Shown here piece after piece: positions 10,550-22,180 of a stretch of DNA of 64,000 nucleotides. Under the pieces are notes generated by a model. It searched no databases. It saw only the letters and a program-made list of their open reading frames with translations, and had not been told where the DNA came from. Origin of the DNA: Sequoia sempervirens. Lineage: Eukaryota > Streptophyta > Pinopsida > Cupressales > Cupressaceae. A program made the translations under genes and the position numbers. The stretch covers positions 222,245,353-222,309,352 of the forward strand of contig VDFB02373365.1 of assembly GCA_007258455.2 (NCBI GenBank), read 5' to 3'. Numbering within the stretch: position 1 is the first letter of the stretch; each line of letters opens with the position of its first letter.

Positions 10550-11832
10550 AATACCATCTTTAGGATGTGTCTCCAGACGAATGGTATGATGATATCGTGT
10601 ATTATTTGCTGAATCAAAAGTGTCTTGATCATTTGAACACTGTGCAGCGAAGGGTCGTATGCTTGAAAAGTAAAATTTATATGCTGCATGGAGGAATTTT
10701 GTACAAGAATAACCATGAGGGAATCTATCTGTGATGCTTGAGAAAAGAGGAAGCAACTTTCCTAATGATAGAATTTCATGACAAGTATGGTACATGCCAT
10801 GGTTCCGGACCTACCACTGCTCATTAGATCCTGAGGGCTGGCTATTACTGGCCTACCTTGTTCAAGGATGCTCATAACCATGTGAGGACCTGTCACATAT
10901 GTTAGACATGTGCAACTAGGGAGAAATGTTCTACTTTTCCACTTTAGCCTATTATCAAGGTGAAACCCTTTGCACAATGGGGTATGGATTTGATTGGCCC
11001 AATCAACCCACCATCCTCTGCTAGACACATGAATATTCTTATTGTTACTAATTATTTCACTAGGTGGACCAAAGCTATTTCCTGCAAACAATGTACTGTT
11101 GAGGCAGTGATCAATTTCCTTGAATCAAGTATCATTAACCACTTTGGTTTTCCTTTTGCTTTAGTATGTGATAATGGTTCTACATTTTCATCTTTGAAAT
11201 TCTTGAGCTGTGTGTTTGACCATGGTATTGTCATTAAGTTTTCTTCAAACTATTATCCTCAAGGGAATGGTCTCGTTGAGTCCACTAATAAGAATCTCTT
11301 GACTGTGATCTGTAAGTTGCTTGAGAGGAATCCTAAGGATTGGAACACTCAATTGAGATTTTCCTTATGGGAAGATCATACACAAAAGAAGACATACCTA
11401 GGTACATCCCCATATCACTTGGTGTATGGCTTTGAACCCGTATTTCCTATCCAGTTAAGGATCCCTACTCTTCAATTCATTAATGAGTATTACAAGGGAG
11501 AGAATTTAGAAGCATGTTTTCCTGAACTGCTACAACAGGAAGAAAAGAGGGATGCAGCCCTAGAAAACTTTTCCAAACATCAGGGTGTTGTCAAAAGGTG
11601 GTTTGAACGTAAGGCTAAGGTTAAGGCCTTTTGGATTTTAGACCTAGTCCTATATTGGGACAAAGTGCATGAAAAGAAAGGGGAGCACAATAAGTTTGAA
11701 AAATTGTGGCTTGGACCCTATCAAATTTATAAGATCCTAGGAGACAATGATTTTCATCTCAAGACTCTCACTGGAGAGGACGTCCCGTTTCCTGTCAATG
11801 GGAAACATTTGAAGCATTATTTCCTTGCCTGA
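10550..11832 (+). pseudogene. Tat-like gypsy pol: integrase
   Basis: The N-terminal HHCC zinc-binding part is visible around 10775-10910 (H in EFHDKYG, H in CHGSG, then CHIC-x-TC) with several stops. The core is open from 10960 to 11832 (290 codons): D in GMDLIGPI, D in VCDNGSTF and E in GLVESTNKN, with the D-x35-E spacing intact. The C-terminal part has 'KLWLGPYQIYKIL' and ends 'NGKHLKHYFLA', a normal gypsy integrase end. Stops upstream and lack of a start for the whole polyprotein make it non-functional. Copy B carries the same 290-codon frame at 60616-61488 with few substitutions. Confidence 0.9.
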
Positions 11833-12980
11833 GCTATTTTATGCTCACCCTTGTAAATAGTTAGAGAAGGTGTCATTTTTGTTTTTTCTTTTGGTTAGTG
11901 TAGGTGCTTTTGTTCACTGCTTGTTTTGGTTTTGGGGTTTTCTATCTTCAGGTTTTGGGTAGGGTGTCTTACTTGCATAACTGTTGTTTCGCTGCTTCAA
12001 TTTGTTCTATATATTTCCTTTAAAAACTCTAATCATCTTTCTGGGACAATTTGGTAGAGGCCCTTCATTTGTCTTCACCTATGCTAAATGTTAAGAGTGG
12101 ATGAATCCTTGGATTAAGTTAGTCTCGAATGTGCTTGAATCTTACATTGTTCACACATGTTAACAATCCCAGGGTTACTCAAGGTTCCTCGGGAGGCCTA
12201 GTTAAGTGAAAAATCCTATTTTTGCTTCAACGCCACTATGGTTCTCATCCCTGCATGTGAGCTTCATTTCTTACAGGTTAAAATAATAGGTGAAAAGAAA
12301 AGAAATATCAAAAGAAAAGAAAAGGTAAGTATTGGAAATCAAAAGAAATTCAACTTATCAGGAGGATCCAAATAACTTCACCGGGGATATGGACACTCGG
12401 TTGGCAGTGGAGCTATGTTTGGGAGAATCATAACGATAACCTCGTTGGGGCTATGGACACATGTTTGGAAGCAAGGCTCTATCCAGGATGCTTTTGGATT
12501 CAGAATCTTTACGTAGCTTAACTTGATCAATCTCGATTTCCTTGTAGTAGCTAAGGGAAGGAAATGAACGCATCAACACACACTTGGATTCCTGGTGCAG
12601 GAAGGACTATCTTGTCCATCGATTTTGAAACTTTACTTTAGAAGTGACCTGATGCAAGGACCGAGACCAGGAGTTCTGGGTTCTTGATTCCATTTTGTCA
12701 TCAAAATATCTAGAGCATTTCCCTAGTGGAGTCACCATTTGTTGTGCAGTTTTGCACACATGCCCCACCTGAGGTAGGGATCCCCTCTCGGGTTGATTTC
12801 ATTCCTGCTTTGTTGTAGGTTCCACCCTTTCCCCTTAAAAGATAAGTTCCTCTGAATTTTGGATTTTTCTTCACCTAGAGGGATTAATGATCTATCTGCA
12901 CTTAGGGTGTGTTATTTCCAACTCTATGATCTCAGGGCATCCTTAAAGTCTCTTGTCCAAACCAAGGATTCAACTAGCAA
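11833..12980 (+). other. Spacer downstream of Tat-like pol
   Basis: About 1.1 kb with no gene I can support. It has pyrimidine-rich and AAAAG-rich stretches (12290-12330) and near-repeated phrases such as 'ggatatggacac' at 12385 and 'ggctatggacac' at 12450, roughly 65 bases apart. It belongs to the long 3' untranslated part of the element and is present in both copies. Confidence 0.5.
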
Positions 12981-14960
12981 GCGAAATTGGCTAAGTATGG
13001 GAGGCCTTTGGGGATTTCACCCTAGCTCATATTCCCCAAGCAATGGGCCATCTCGAGAAATCTGAGGTGGCCCAGAATTCCTAAAATCCAATTCTTTGGA
13101 GAATCCAGCCTTGCCTAGATTCCCCAAGTTTGTCCTTGAGTGGTTTCTCTGAATCCTCTGGTCCTCAGTTGTCATGCTACACATTAATGAGGGGTTCATT
13201 GGGTGCATTTAATGAAAATTTACCTAATTACTTAAGGCCATTCTAAGGTCATTTTATCATTCAAACTCCTTGAATTTGTGGCATTTGGTGCGATCAATCC
13301 TCCTCAACTTAGTGATCATGTTTGGAGACTATGAATTCATTTGTGGCTCCCGATTTGCATTTGAGTGGGGATCATGTTGCTTGTTTCTAGTTTGCACGAG
13401 TTGAAGGTAGGGTTTCCTCCCCTTGCTTTGTGATTTCATAATGGTGCCCTAGTTTAGCTCCATGTAATGATTTGATAATTCCCACAGTTTGTTTGGCTTC
13501 AATGACAAAATTTATTTATGCCTAGGTTCCTTCTTTGATTGTGGGAATTTAGTGTTTCTTGTGGAAAATATTAAGCTCGTTCGTCTAACCCTGTGCAGTT
13601 TAATGGCCACCTCTTACACTGGGGTTACCTTCATCTCTGTCATCCTTTTATCATTCACTAGGGTTTTTCCCTCTACGCTAGTTAGCTCAGAGGAATGTTG
13701 TTTCATTGAAACCTCGTTCAGAATGTAATCTTGAATGATGGACCAATGTGCTCAAATGATGATTCATTGCTTGGTTGACGCACATCAACCCTGTATGGTT
13801 ATCCTATACCCTAGCAAGCTTCGATGAAAAAATTGATAGAGGGAATGAGGTATTGAGTGACAGTGCTTTGGTCCAAGGGGTGAAATGTGGAAATTGGTGT
13901 TAAGTTTCAAGTAGGAGTGTAAGGTTATGGTTCCCAAGTTGCAAAATGAAGAGAGATCACTTGAAAGCTATGCAGACAAGGAAGTTGAGTGAAAATGAGA
14001 GAGTTCATCTTACCTTGGGACATCCAAGGAACCTCAGAATTTTTGAGGGTTAATCCCTCAGGGATTTTGGTGCCTTTGGAAATATCCTAATCCATACTCC
14101 ACTGAGATCTCCGAAGTCTAACCTTGCCCTCCGAGTTTGATTCAAAGTCCAAGTTGTGAGAAGGGGATGACTTAGATTTCACATGAAAGGAAAAATCATA
14201 GAGAAAGTTTCTAAGGCAAGACCACTTCAGAAAATATGAGGCCCCTCAGAATTTCTAAAGGTTAATCCTTCGGAGATCCCGAAGTGCCTTGGTTTCCCCG
14301 AATCCTTCCATTAAGCCGAATCCTGAGGAAAATCTACTATCACATCAAGGTTTTATTTCAAGATAGAACTTAAATGACTCAATATAAACTAAAGAATAAT
14401 TTGAAAAGCATCTTAACACTCAGAAGTTTCTATCCACTACAAAATCTCTGAAGGAATTTCCTTCAGAGAAGTCACCCAGTCTCAGATTCTCCGAATCTGT
14501 TAGAGCGGGGAAACTCTGAAAGAGGCACATAGAATAGAAAAGGGATAACCATGGTGTGATGAATTCACCTTACATCAAGACAAGTAGATGCCAAGACTCA
14601 AAGGCATGCCTAAGCAGACATTTCAGAAAATTTTCCTTGGCTTGAAATCTCTGATCCCCAATCCCACGAAGAATTTGAATCCCTTTGGATTTCCCGAAAA
14701 CTCCTATTGGACTTCCACGACAACTAAAATGTGAGCCTTTGATGAGATTCTATTAGGTGATCATGTGTTTAAGTTGACAACTCGACATTCTTGTATGCAA
14801 AAATGACCCTCAAAGATTTCCCCTTACTTAGAATTCCCCAAACTTGGCTTCTTGTGGAGAATCCACCTTGCTAGGAAATCCCTGAACCTCATTCCATTGG
14901 AAATTATGCCCTAAGCTAGATTTCAAAAAAATCCTTCAAGGTCCTAAGATTTTGAAGTGC
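12981..14960 (+). repeat. Degenerate repeats in the 3' region of the Tat-like element
   Basis: Diverged copies of a phrase like 'cctcagaatttctaaagg', 'ttaatccttcggagatccc' and 'gattccccgaa' recur at about 13030-13130, 14025-14110, 14240-14330, 14440-14520, 14640-14710 and 14810-14910. The spacing is irregular (about 100-230 bases) and no unit is exact. Tat and Ogre elements are known for tandemly repeated, fast-changing 3' regions that can seed satellite DNA; this region fits that picture. It has no coding sequence. The first part is repeated in copy B up to the window end. Confidence 0.55.
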
Positions 14961-15097
14961 CTCTATTTGTGAATGATTTTCTTGGATTCCTAAAATGAAT
15001 TAAAGCATTTGATGTTGATTGGAAGCTCTTATCTGTTTACTTTAATGATGAATTTATTCACAACTAGAATCATGGTAATTATCGTGTTTTCTAATAA

Positions 15098-18000
15098 ATG
15101 CAGGTAGAGGTGAGTCCTGGGAAGACTTCTAAGTCAAAGGCTACACACACGCGGGAAGAAGGAAAAAGAAGAATAGACATAATGAAGTGTGACTTCAAAG
15201 GAATATGGCCAGGATCTAGAATCTCCTCTGAGTGGTTAAGAATAGTTGACACCAATATGGGGCATGTAGATTATGATGAATTTCAACAAAGGATGTTTGG
15301 TAATGGAGCTACCCAGCTGGCACGGGTCATTACGCACACGGTCTTAGCTCAGGTAGCAGAGTTTCCATCTACATTATTGTGCCCAAAATTGGTGCTAGAG
15401 TGTGCAAAGCACTATGATGCTGACAAAAGAATAATAGTGGGACCACAAGGAAGGTTCATGGATAACTTGACTGAAGATTCCATTGCTGAAATGTTCAATA
15501 TACTTCCCATCACAAGCTTATCAAAGAGATCAACATCCAGGAAGCAGAGGAATTCTATGCCAAGGATGTTTCTAGGGCATTGGATATGATGAACAACTCA
15601 TGGATAGCCAAACCAAAACTACACTATTCCAAAATCCTAAAGCAATTACACAAGAGTGATTTCAAGATGGAGTACCATGACATCATCACACTCCTAGGCC
15701 AAGTAATGGGATTGGAGGAGGAATTCACCTTCAAGACTTGGATGTTTTTTCCTATCACTCAAATTGTGGGAGGAAAACATTACCATTGGGTAGGTATCTT
15801 GAGTGATAATTTGGACAAGTAGCTGAGGAGTGTCCAAGAAACCCATGTGTTCACAATGACATCCTACCTTGTATACATGTTGGCAAGCAAGTTCAAATAC
15901 AGAGGCCCAAGTTGCAGAGGGACTCCCGACAAAGATAGGATCTGGGATGTTTACCCTCAACTCTGGTACAACACATAAAATTAAAGGGGAGCTAATGATG
16001 CCTTCTTCATGTACATCCCCAAATTACTACAAGGTGCTCTCCATATAAGTATTTCTACAGAGGCAATGAAGTTAATTAGGAAGTATGGACAATGGTTCAT
16101 ACAATTTCAGAGATTTTCCTATATCAGGGTACAAGGGTCACCTGTAGATTGATCAGAATGCCAAGGTATCCTACAAATAAACTCATCTTACTAGAATTGA
16201 AAAGGAAAATGGTTGCATTCAAGACAGTGCTACAGGACATGCACAAGAAAGGGCTCACCAATGAATTCCCATTGAAAATTGGCACTCTTGAATCCTGCCC
16301 AAATCTCCAACATGCACAATATCCGAAGAAGGAGATGGCACAATATGAGTTGTATTCACACACCAACCGAGACAATTTTGAACCTTATGGAAAGGAACAA
16401 AGATAGGCCAACATGGAGTACAAGCACTGGGACCACATAGAGGATTATTGAGAAAATTGCTGAGATGAATTTGAGATAATAAAAAGGAAGTATTCTAGAT
16501 TTCCCTTGAAACTTATTAGCCTCTCCAAGGTAGACCAACTATTGGATTAGGTCAATGAAGATGAAGAAGATCTGATACAATGCCATGATTATGAGCCATA
16601 AAAAAATCAACCCCTGTTGTCAGTGAATTGGTCAAAAGAGGAGGTTGTTGACCTTGATTAGATAACTGAGCTTGTGAAGAGATACTCTAGGCTGTGGGTC
16701 AAGCACAAGGTTGCAGAGTTGCAAGAAGATGGTGCCCAATTCACCTATGACTTAATGGGAAATCTTAAATCCCATTTCGAGGATGACACCGAGGCTACAA
16801 TAGATGGTACTGTAGAGCCTTCGCGTAGCTTGATGAGCAAGAAGGAAAAAATTGCCTCACACTGAAGAGGAGAACGAGAAGTCAAGGACAAGCAATGAAG
16901 ACTGAGAGGCAACCTACACCAAAGGAAAAAGAGACTTCTGAGGAAGTTGTTGAGGAGGGAGAGAAGACTCTTCATCCTTCTAAGAAGAGGAAGTTAGTGA
17001 TTGAAGGGAAAAGGCTAGCCAAGAAATAAAAGACTTTTGAAGCTTTAGTTACCCCTCCCAAAGTTGTCGAGATTGAAAGCTTTGGGGAGAAACCACATGT
17101 GTATGTGAGGAGGAATTCACCAAGGCAGAGGGTGTCCCTTCTAGGAGAATCAAGAGTTGGAATTGAGAAGGAACATACCAAGGAGTCTCCTACCAATAAC
17201 CCCACAAAGGAGGTTGAAAAGGCAGTCACAAGGGATAATTCACCTTCTCCATCCCCAATGCAGAATATACAAGAGGGTGAGAATCGGAAGGGACATGAGA
17301 ATTTAGGTGGAGAAGAGGGCCCATTTGACAATCCTAATGAAGAGACACAAAGTGAAGAGGTATCCATTCCCAAGGATGGGAAATTAAGTGATTTGGCTAG
17401 GGAATTAGGGGAGAAGATAGAAATCAGAAGGGAGACTACTTATGAGGTCACGGTAGAAATGCCTTCCCAACCCCAAACCAGTGAACATGCTGATGTGCCA
17501 CATGCAGAGGAAGAGATTGAAGGTAAAGATGATGAAGAAAGGGAGCAACAGACCCAAGGAAAAGATGAGGAAAATATAGAGGTTGTGGATGAAAGTCCTC
17601 CTCATGATCAATCTAAACATGGCACTCCAAGAAATACAGAGATAGAACATCCCCTTGCCCCAGATTGGTTGGAGAAAATACTAAAATAGAAATCAATTAT
17701 TGTGGAAGATGAGACTCCAAGTTGGGACAAGCTGTTGGAAAAATGGGGACAACCAGAGGAAAGGAAGAGAGCATGAACAATCTCTAAATTTGCAAGGGAT
17801 GAGTTCAACAACAGGATTGTCCATGTGGCTATTCCTCTTGAGAATAAGTACAAGGATGAATTAAAGCCCATAGATTACAAAGTGCAGGCTGTGAATTTGG
17901 GACCAACCACAAAGGAAACAGAGAAGGAAGACTTCCAGGAATCCTCTTAGGCAATTCTGAGAAGATTAGATAAGGAGACTAAAGAAAAGGAGTTGCAAAA

Positions 18001-18838
18001 GCAATTGAGAGAGGTGCACAGGTATATTCAACGTTTAATTAAACCTCTAAAGTCTCAAAGTAGTGAAAGGTCCTTGTTTCCAGAAGGCTTGTTGTCAAAG
18101 GAGGTTGTCTCAGAGATAGAAATATTGTAGTATTTTTCAAAGGATACCCAAGAGTGATTGCAAAATGTTAGCAAAAGAGGGGATAGAATGATTGATAAGG
18201 TGTTGCCATATTATGAGAAGTTGTCTTTCCTCTCTAATGACATAGCATACTTCCTGCAAGATTGTAAGCAACCACTGAATGATACAGTTGTCAAAGAATT
18301 GTAGAGGATTCTTGCAATTCTAGCTGAGACTCTGGTTCAGGAGGGTGTCTTTACTATACAGGATACTCATAATGCCATGGAATGGAGAGAAGCAATAAAT
18401 TTAAAAAATGAACTCAGAATGAAAGCACCCAAGAAGTTGTCCAAGGCACAGGAAAAAGTAAAAGAGGTCTTTGACAACTACAACACTTTTTTGGAAATGA
18501 TTACAGGAAGGAAGAAATTCAGACAAAGGGACTTGAATGTGAAGCAATTGCAACAATAGTGGCATGAGCTGTATTCTCCAAATGTTGAGGGTCTTGTGGT
18601 AAAGGATCAGTTGGAAGATGTTGCTATTTATATATCTTGTTTGGATAAATATCAGGGTTTATATGTTGACTGGGAGAAGACCTTAGTCAAGTATGAGGCA
18701 GAGTTGAAATCAACTAAGGTCAGAATCAATGTTATATCTACCCCAACCAAGGCCGACCTAGATCCAATTCTTTCAAAATTAAAAGGAATTAATGGAAAAA
18801 ATGGGGTAGGTGAAGGGGAGATGGGTGACCCAGCTTGA
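15098..18838 (+). pseudogene. Long downstream ORF of the Tat-like element, degraded
   Basis: A row of open pieces can be read as one protein of about 1240 codons. It starts 'MQVEVSPGKTSKSKATHTRE' at 15098 and has a globular part to about 16400 (with 'SWIAKPKLHYSKIL' and 'FFPITQIVGGKHYHWVG'), several stops and two frame changes. From 17099 to 18838 one frame holds, broken only by stops: an acidic, E/K/P-rich part (17100-17690), then helical, coiled-coil-like sequence (17960-18830). It follows pol and ends about 150 bases before the polypurine tract of the 3' LTR. Large Tat elements carry extra ORFs of unknown role; I do not recognise this one, and an envelope role is not supported. Confidence 0.6.
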
Positions 18839-18986
18839 CGACCTAGGACAATGTGCAATTAAATGCCAGTTTTGCTTGAGAGACAGGTTGGCAATGTCTT
18901 GGATTTCATGCCTAACATGTATTTAATGCTAAAAGTTGACTTTGGATGCTGACCTCCATTATTTTAATGTATATTTTGAACTTGAA

Positions 18987-18999
18987 ATTTGGGAGGGAA
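18987..18999 (+). promoter_or_regulatory. Polypurine tract of the Tat-like element
   Basis: The tract 'tttgggagggaa' lies immediately before TGTCTGGCC, the proposed LTR start, as expected for the plus-strand primer. Confidence 0.7.
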
Positions 19000-19775
19000 T
19001 GTCTGGCCGACCTAATTTATGAAACCCCAATTTGGGACACCCTTGATGTAAATTGTTATAAATAGGGGTTTCTCCCTCATTTGTTAAGGTTAGACATTTG
19101 GAGAAAGTGCTAGAAGTTCAACTAAGGCATTAGGGAGCTCTGTAATACTGGAGATACTGGAAAAACTTGAATTGTTGCAAATTTTTGATGAAGTAAATAC
19201 AAAGGAGGCATTGTTATTTGGTGTTCCTCATTGTGCTTAGTCATCTGTGCATGGTTCTGGTGATTCTTGTATTTCAAATTAAGAAGTTTTCTTTAAGTAA
19301 GTTACTTCCTAGATAATTTTAGATATATTAATGTTCCAGTTGTGTCTATGGTGGAAAATATGAAGTTTTTGAGCAACCCTTGGTCCATACTTTTAGCTGC
19401 TTGCTGAATGTGGGTAGCTATGCAAAGTTAGATTGGGCCTATATTTTATGTGCTTAGTTCAATTGTGAAGTGTTTGTTCATTTTAATGCTATATCTGGAT
19501 TAATGTGTGAATTCTTTACAATCTGAAAATCTTAAATACCTTAGGAGATAGCACTATTTCTGTAATACTGCAGGGTAATCTGGGTTAGCAGAAATTGGTT
19601 TAAAGGTGTTGGTCCACTTTTGATACTCTGTTATTTTCATAGCTGATTCTACTAGTTAGATTAAGATTTCTTTGAAACCCTTATATCTTTTGTCATTTCT
19701 TTTGAATCTAGGTTAATTTAGGATTCACAAGCATCAATGTTTTGTTATATCTGATGAATTTAGGGAGCTCCAACA
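19000..19775 (+). repeat. 3' LTR of the Tat-like element
   Basis: The 776-bp stretch starts TGTCTGG, ends CTCCAACA (TG...CA) and is preceded by a polypurine tract. It has a TATA box (TATAAATA at 19057-19064), as needed for a U3 promoter. The 5' partner is not in the window, so the ends are inferred from the tract, the termini and the TATA position. No target duplication can be tested. Confidence 0.7.
19057..19064 (+). promoter_or_regulatory. TATA box in the LTR
   Basis: TATAAATA followed by GGGG, 58 bases into the LTR. This is a likely core promoter element of the retrotransposon. Confidence 0.6.
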
Positions 19776-19977
19776 TTTTTTTGTAAGGCCCTTTATGGAA
19801 AACCAATAATTTCACATTATCACTGAGTTGTTTCACTACATTTGTCAAGACCTGACATTAGAGACATTGGGGTTATCTCTTGAGGTTTGTTGATAGAGAT
19901 TTACCTTTCAAGAGAGATAGGATATTATATTATGTATGAGTTGTGCAAAAAACACCATCAACACAAAGGAGAGTAAG

Positions 19978-20522
19978 ATGGTGAATAGAAGTAAAAAACC
20001 CTTACTTAATTGGGAAGGGGGAAGATAACCCTAAAAATGTTATTTCAAACAATGAAGTGAATGGAAACAAAGTAAAGGAAAACTTAGAGGATGGGGAAAA
20101 TATAAACCCCTCTGGTCTGGGTGAAAACCCTGACTCATAGGAAATTAATGATGGAAATTATGAAACTGTAAATATAAGGATGAAGGAGGGAGGTAATGAC
20201 CCTTCTCCCGACCCTAAACCTTCACTAAAACATGTGGAGAAAGACACATAAATGGATGCAAGAAGTACATATGAGGAAATAGGGTTAATTCCAAAAAAAA
20301 GATGCCCAAGAATTGGTCCTTGATAAACTGAAAGAGCAAATAAGAATCAAAAGAAAAGATATGAAAAAAGGACTCCCAAAATATCCACATATTGAAGACT
20401 CTCTCGAACCATATGGCTTACCCATAAACAAGGAAGAGCTCTAAAAGAAAATAGAAATGTAAACTATATCAACCCACTTTTCCTAGAAGGCAGGGTAAAT
20501 CAGGATCTCAAAATTGAATTTA
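19978..20522 (+). pseudogene. LINE ORF1, 5' part, interrupted by the giant transposon
   Basis: From ATG at 19978 a charged, low-complexity protein can be followed through frame changes: 'DNPKNVISNNEVNGNKVKEN', 'DPSPDPKPSLKHVEKD', 'LVLDKLKEQIRIKRKDMKKG' and finally 'LFLEGRVNQDLKIEF' up to 20522. The frame continues after the 13.4-kb insertion at 33945 ('IVKEDEAKKRD'), which identifies both as halves of one gene. It lies upstream of an endonuclease/RT-like region, so ORF1 of a LINE is the natural reading, though I see no clear zinc knuckle. Several stops and shifts make it dead. Confidence 0.55.
20519..20522. other. Target duplication TTTA, left side of the giant transposon
   Basis: TTTA immediately before GGGTAAG; the same four bases follow the right end at 33945-33948. 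Confidence 0.7.
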
Positions 20523-20548
20523 GGGTAAGTGCACAAAGTTGAGTCCAC
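20523..20548 (+). repeat. Left terminal inverted repeat of the giant transposon
   Basis: It starts GGGTAAGTGC and ends AAGTTGAGTCCAC. It pairs with the reverse complement of 33919-33944. Confidence 0.82.
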
Positions 20549-20601
20549 GAAACGTGAAAGTTTTTTCCCTAGCCAAAAAAATGAAATTGGCATTGCAAAA
20601 A

Positions 20602-20850
20602 TGGGATCCTAATTTTTATAAATGGGATCCCAATTTTTAAAACTTGGGATCCCGTTTAGCTTTGGGATCCCGAGCCTAAATGTAAAATGGGATCCTGCTT
20701 TTTAAAAATCGGGATCCCATTTGTTAAAGGGTCTCAAACCGACGAACATGGAATGGGATCCCGATTTGCACAAAACGGGATCCCGTTTTGTAATGGTATT
20801 TATTTTAAAAAAAATAACGAACTTGCATTTTACCAGCACACGGGATCCCG
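20602..20850. repeat. Left subterminal cluster of GGGATCCC motifs
   Basis: Nine copies of GGGATCCY lie within 250 bases (about 20603, 20624, 20646, 20664, 20689, 20711, 20755, 20777, 20842), mostly 20-45 bases apart and often followed by CGTTT or CGA. The word is a palindrome, so strand has no meaning. A related cluster stands near the other end, which suggests binding sites for the element's own transposase. Confidence 0.75.
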
Positions 20851-21039
20851 AGTTGTGAGCAACAACGACCACCAAAAACAGGCTCCAGGTACCTGTCCAC
20901 CCCCATTTTTTTGCATTTTTTCATTTTTTATTGAAATTGTCAATAAAATAATTGATTTTAGCATGTTTTTTTTAATTTATTTGACATTTTAAGCATTTTA
21001 ATTCCTGTTATAGTAGAAATGAGGAATTGTAGAAATAGA

Positions 21040-21460
21040 TGAAAAAAATGCAATGAAACCTTAAGATATTGAACAAAAACAAAAAAATGAACCTTGAATT
21101 GTATTTTAGAAACAAAATTTAGCTTTTGAAACCTAAATTGTTCGATCAAACCAAAAAAAATTGTATTTGAAAACCCTAATTGAAACGAAACAAAATAAAT
21201 TGCATTTCAAAACCCTAGAAATTGAAATGAAATTAAAAAAATTGCATTTAGAAACCCTAATCAAGCTTTTTGAAGCCCTAATTCAAATCAAACAAAAAAA
21301 ATTGAATTTTAAAACCCTAGTTTGAAATGAAATGAAAAAATTGCATTAAAAAACCTAATTGCTTAGAAATTGAAACAATTTTTTTTTCTAAAACCCTAAA
21401 TTGAAATCGAACAAATCATTTTGATTTTGAAAACCCTAATTTTGATCTCAAGAAAATTCA
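21040..21460. repeat. Tandem AT-rich repeat containing AAAACCCTA
   Basis: Seven or eight degenerate units of about 50-60 bases of the form 'aaaaccctaattgaaatgaa' followed by 'acaaaaaaaattgcattt'. The AAACCCTA word is the plant telomere motif in one register, once per unit. The spacing rules out a true telomere array. Non-coding. Confidence 0.7.
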
Positions 21461-22180
21461 TTTGCATTGCTTAAATGTTTTAAATTTCATTTGCATTGTA
21501 TGGAGAAAATGATATGTTAAACTTTAGTTTCAATGTTAAATTATAATTAGATTAGAAAACAATGTTAAAGAATAGTTACAATTCATAAATTTTATCAATG
21601 TTTGTTTGCAAATTTAGTTAGCAAATTCGTAAATCCAAGTGTACAATCGATTTCCAATTGTCACTTAATTAGATAGTATTCAAAATTCATTTCTATTTTA
21701 TGTTTTGATCTCTCTTAGTCATGCATTGTTTCCATTTCTTGTTTGCATGTGTTGTCTGTTGTCTTTTTACAATCTTAACTCTCATTCTAGTCAATTATTT
21801 GTTAATTAGGCTTCCAGTTTAGTCTAAAGTCTCAATTTTCCACTAGTTACCTAGACACTAAAAGAATCTAAATATTTTTATTTTCTTTCTTTTAGGTTCT
21901 TTCAATTCCAAATAATCAAAAATAAAATACTTGATTCAACATTAACTAATTTTATATTATACATTTTATATCATAAAATTCATTTAAGTGGGAAATATTA
22001 ATGAAAAAATGTTAAATAAAATAATCTTATATTCAATTAAAAAAATATCCAGCTAAAATATACATCAAACTCAATCTTAATAATACATAATTATGTGTTT
22101 CTATTACGAAAATAGTCAATCTATTCATAAAATCAAAAATATTCATAAACTAGGCACTAACTTGCAAGTCCATTATTCCA
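21461..22180. other. AT-rich non-coding stretch of the giant transposon
   Basis: About 720 bases of AT-rich DNA without an open frame or repeat I can define. Confidence 0.5.

Larger units (their letters stand above)
1..14344. repeat. Duplicated segment, copy A
   Basis: This stretch is matched in the same orientation by the last 14.3 kb of the window. The offset stays between 49656 and 49660 and shifts only at small indels, such as one extra A in the run near position 110 and three bases near 2085. Differences are about one per 100 bases in most stretches and almost absent from 3.3 to 7.0 kb. Both copies share the same nested insertions and most of the same stop codons, so they descend from one already decayed sequence. 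The copy starts at the window edge and may extend to the left; it ends in the comparison only because the second copy reaches the window end. Confidence 0.97.
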
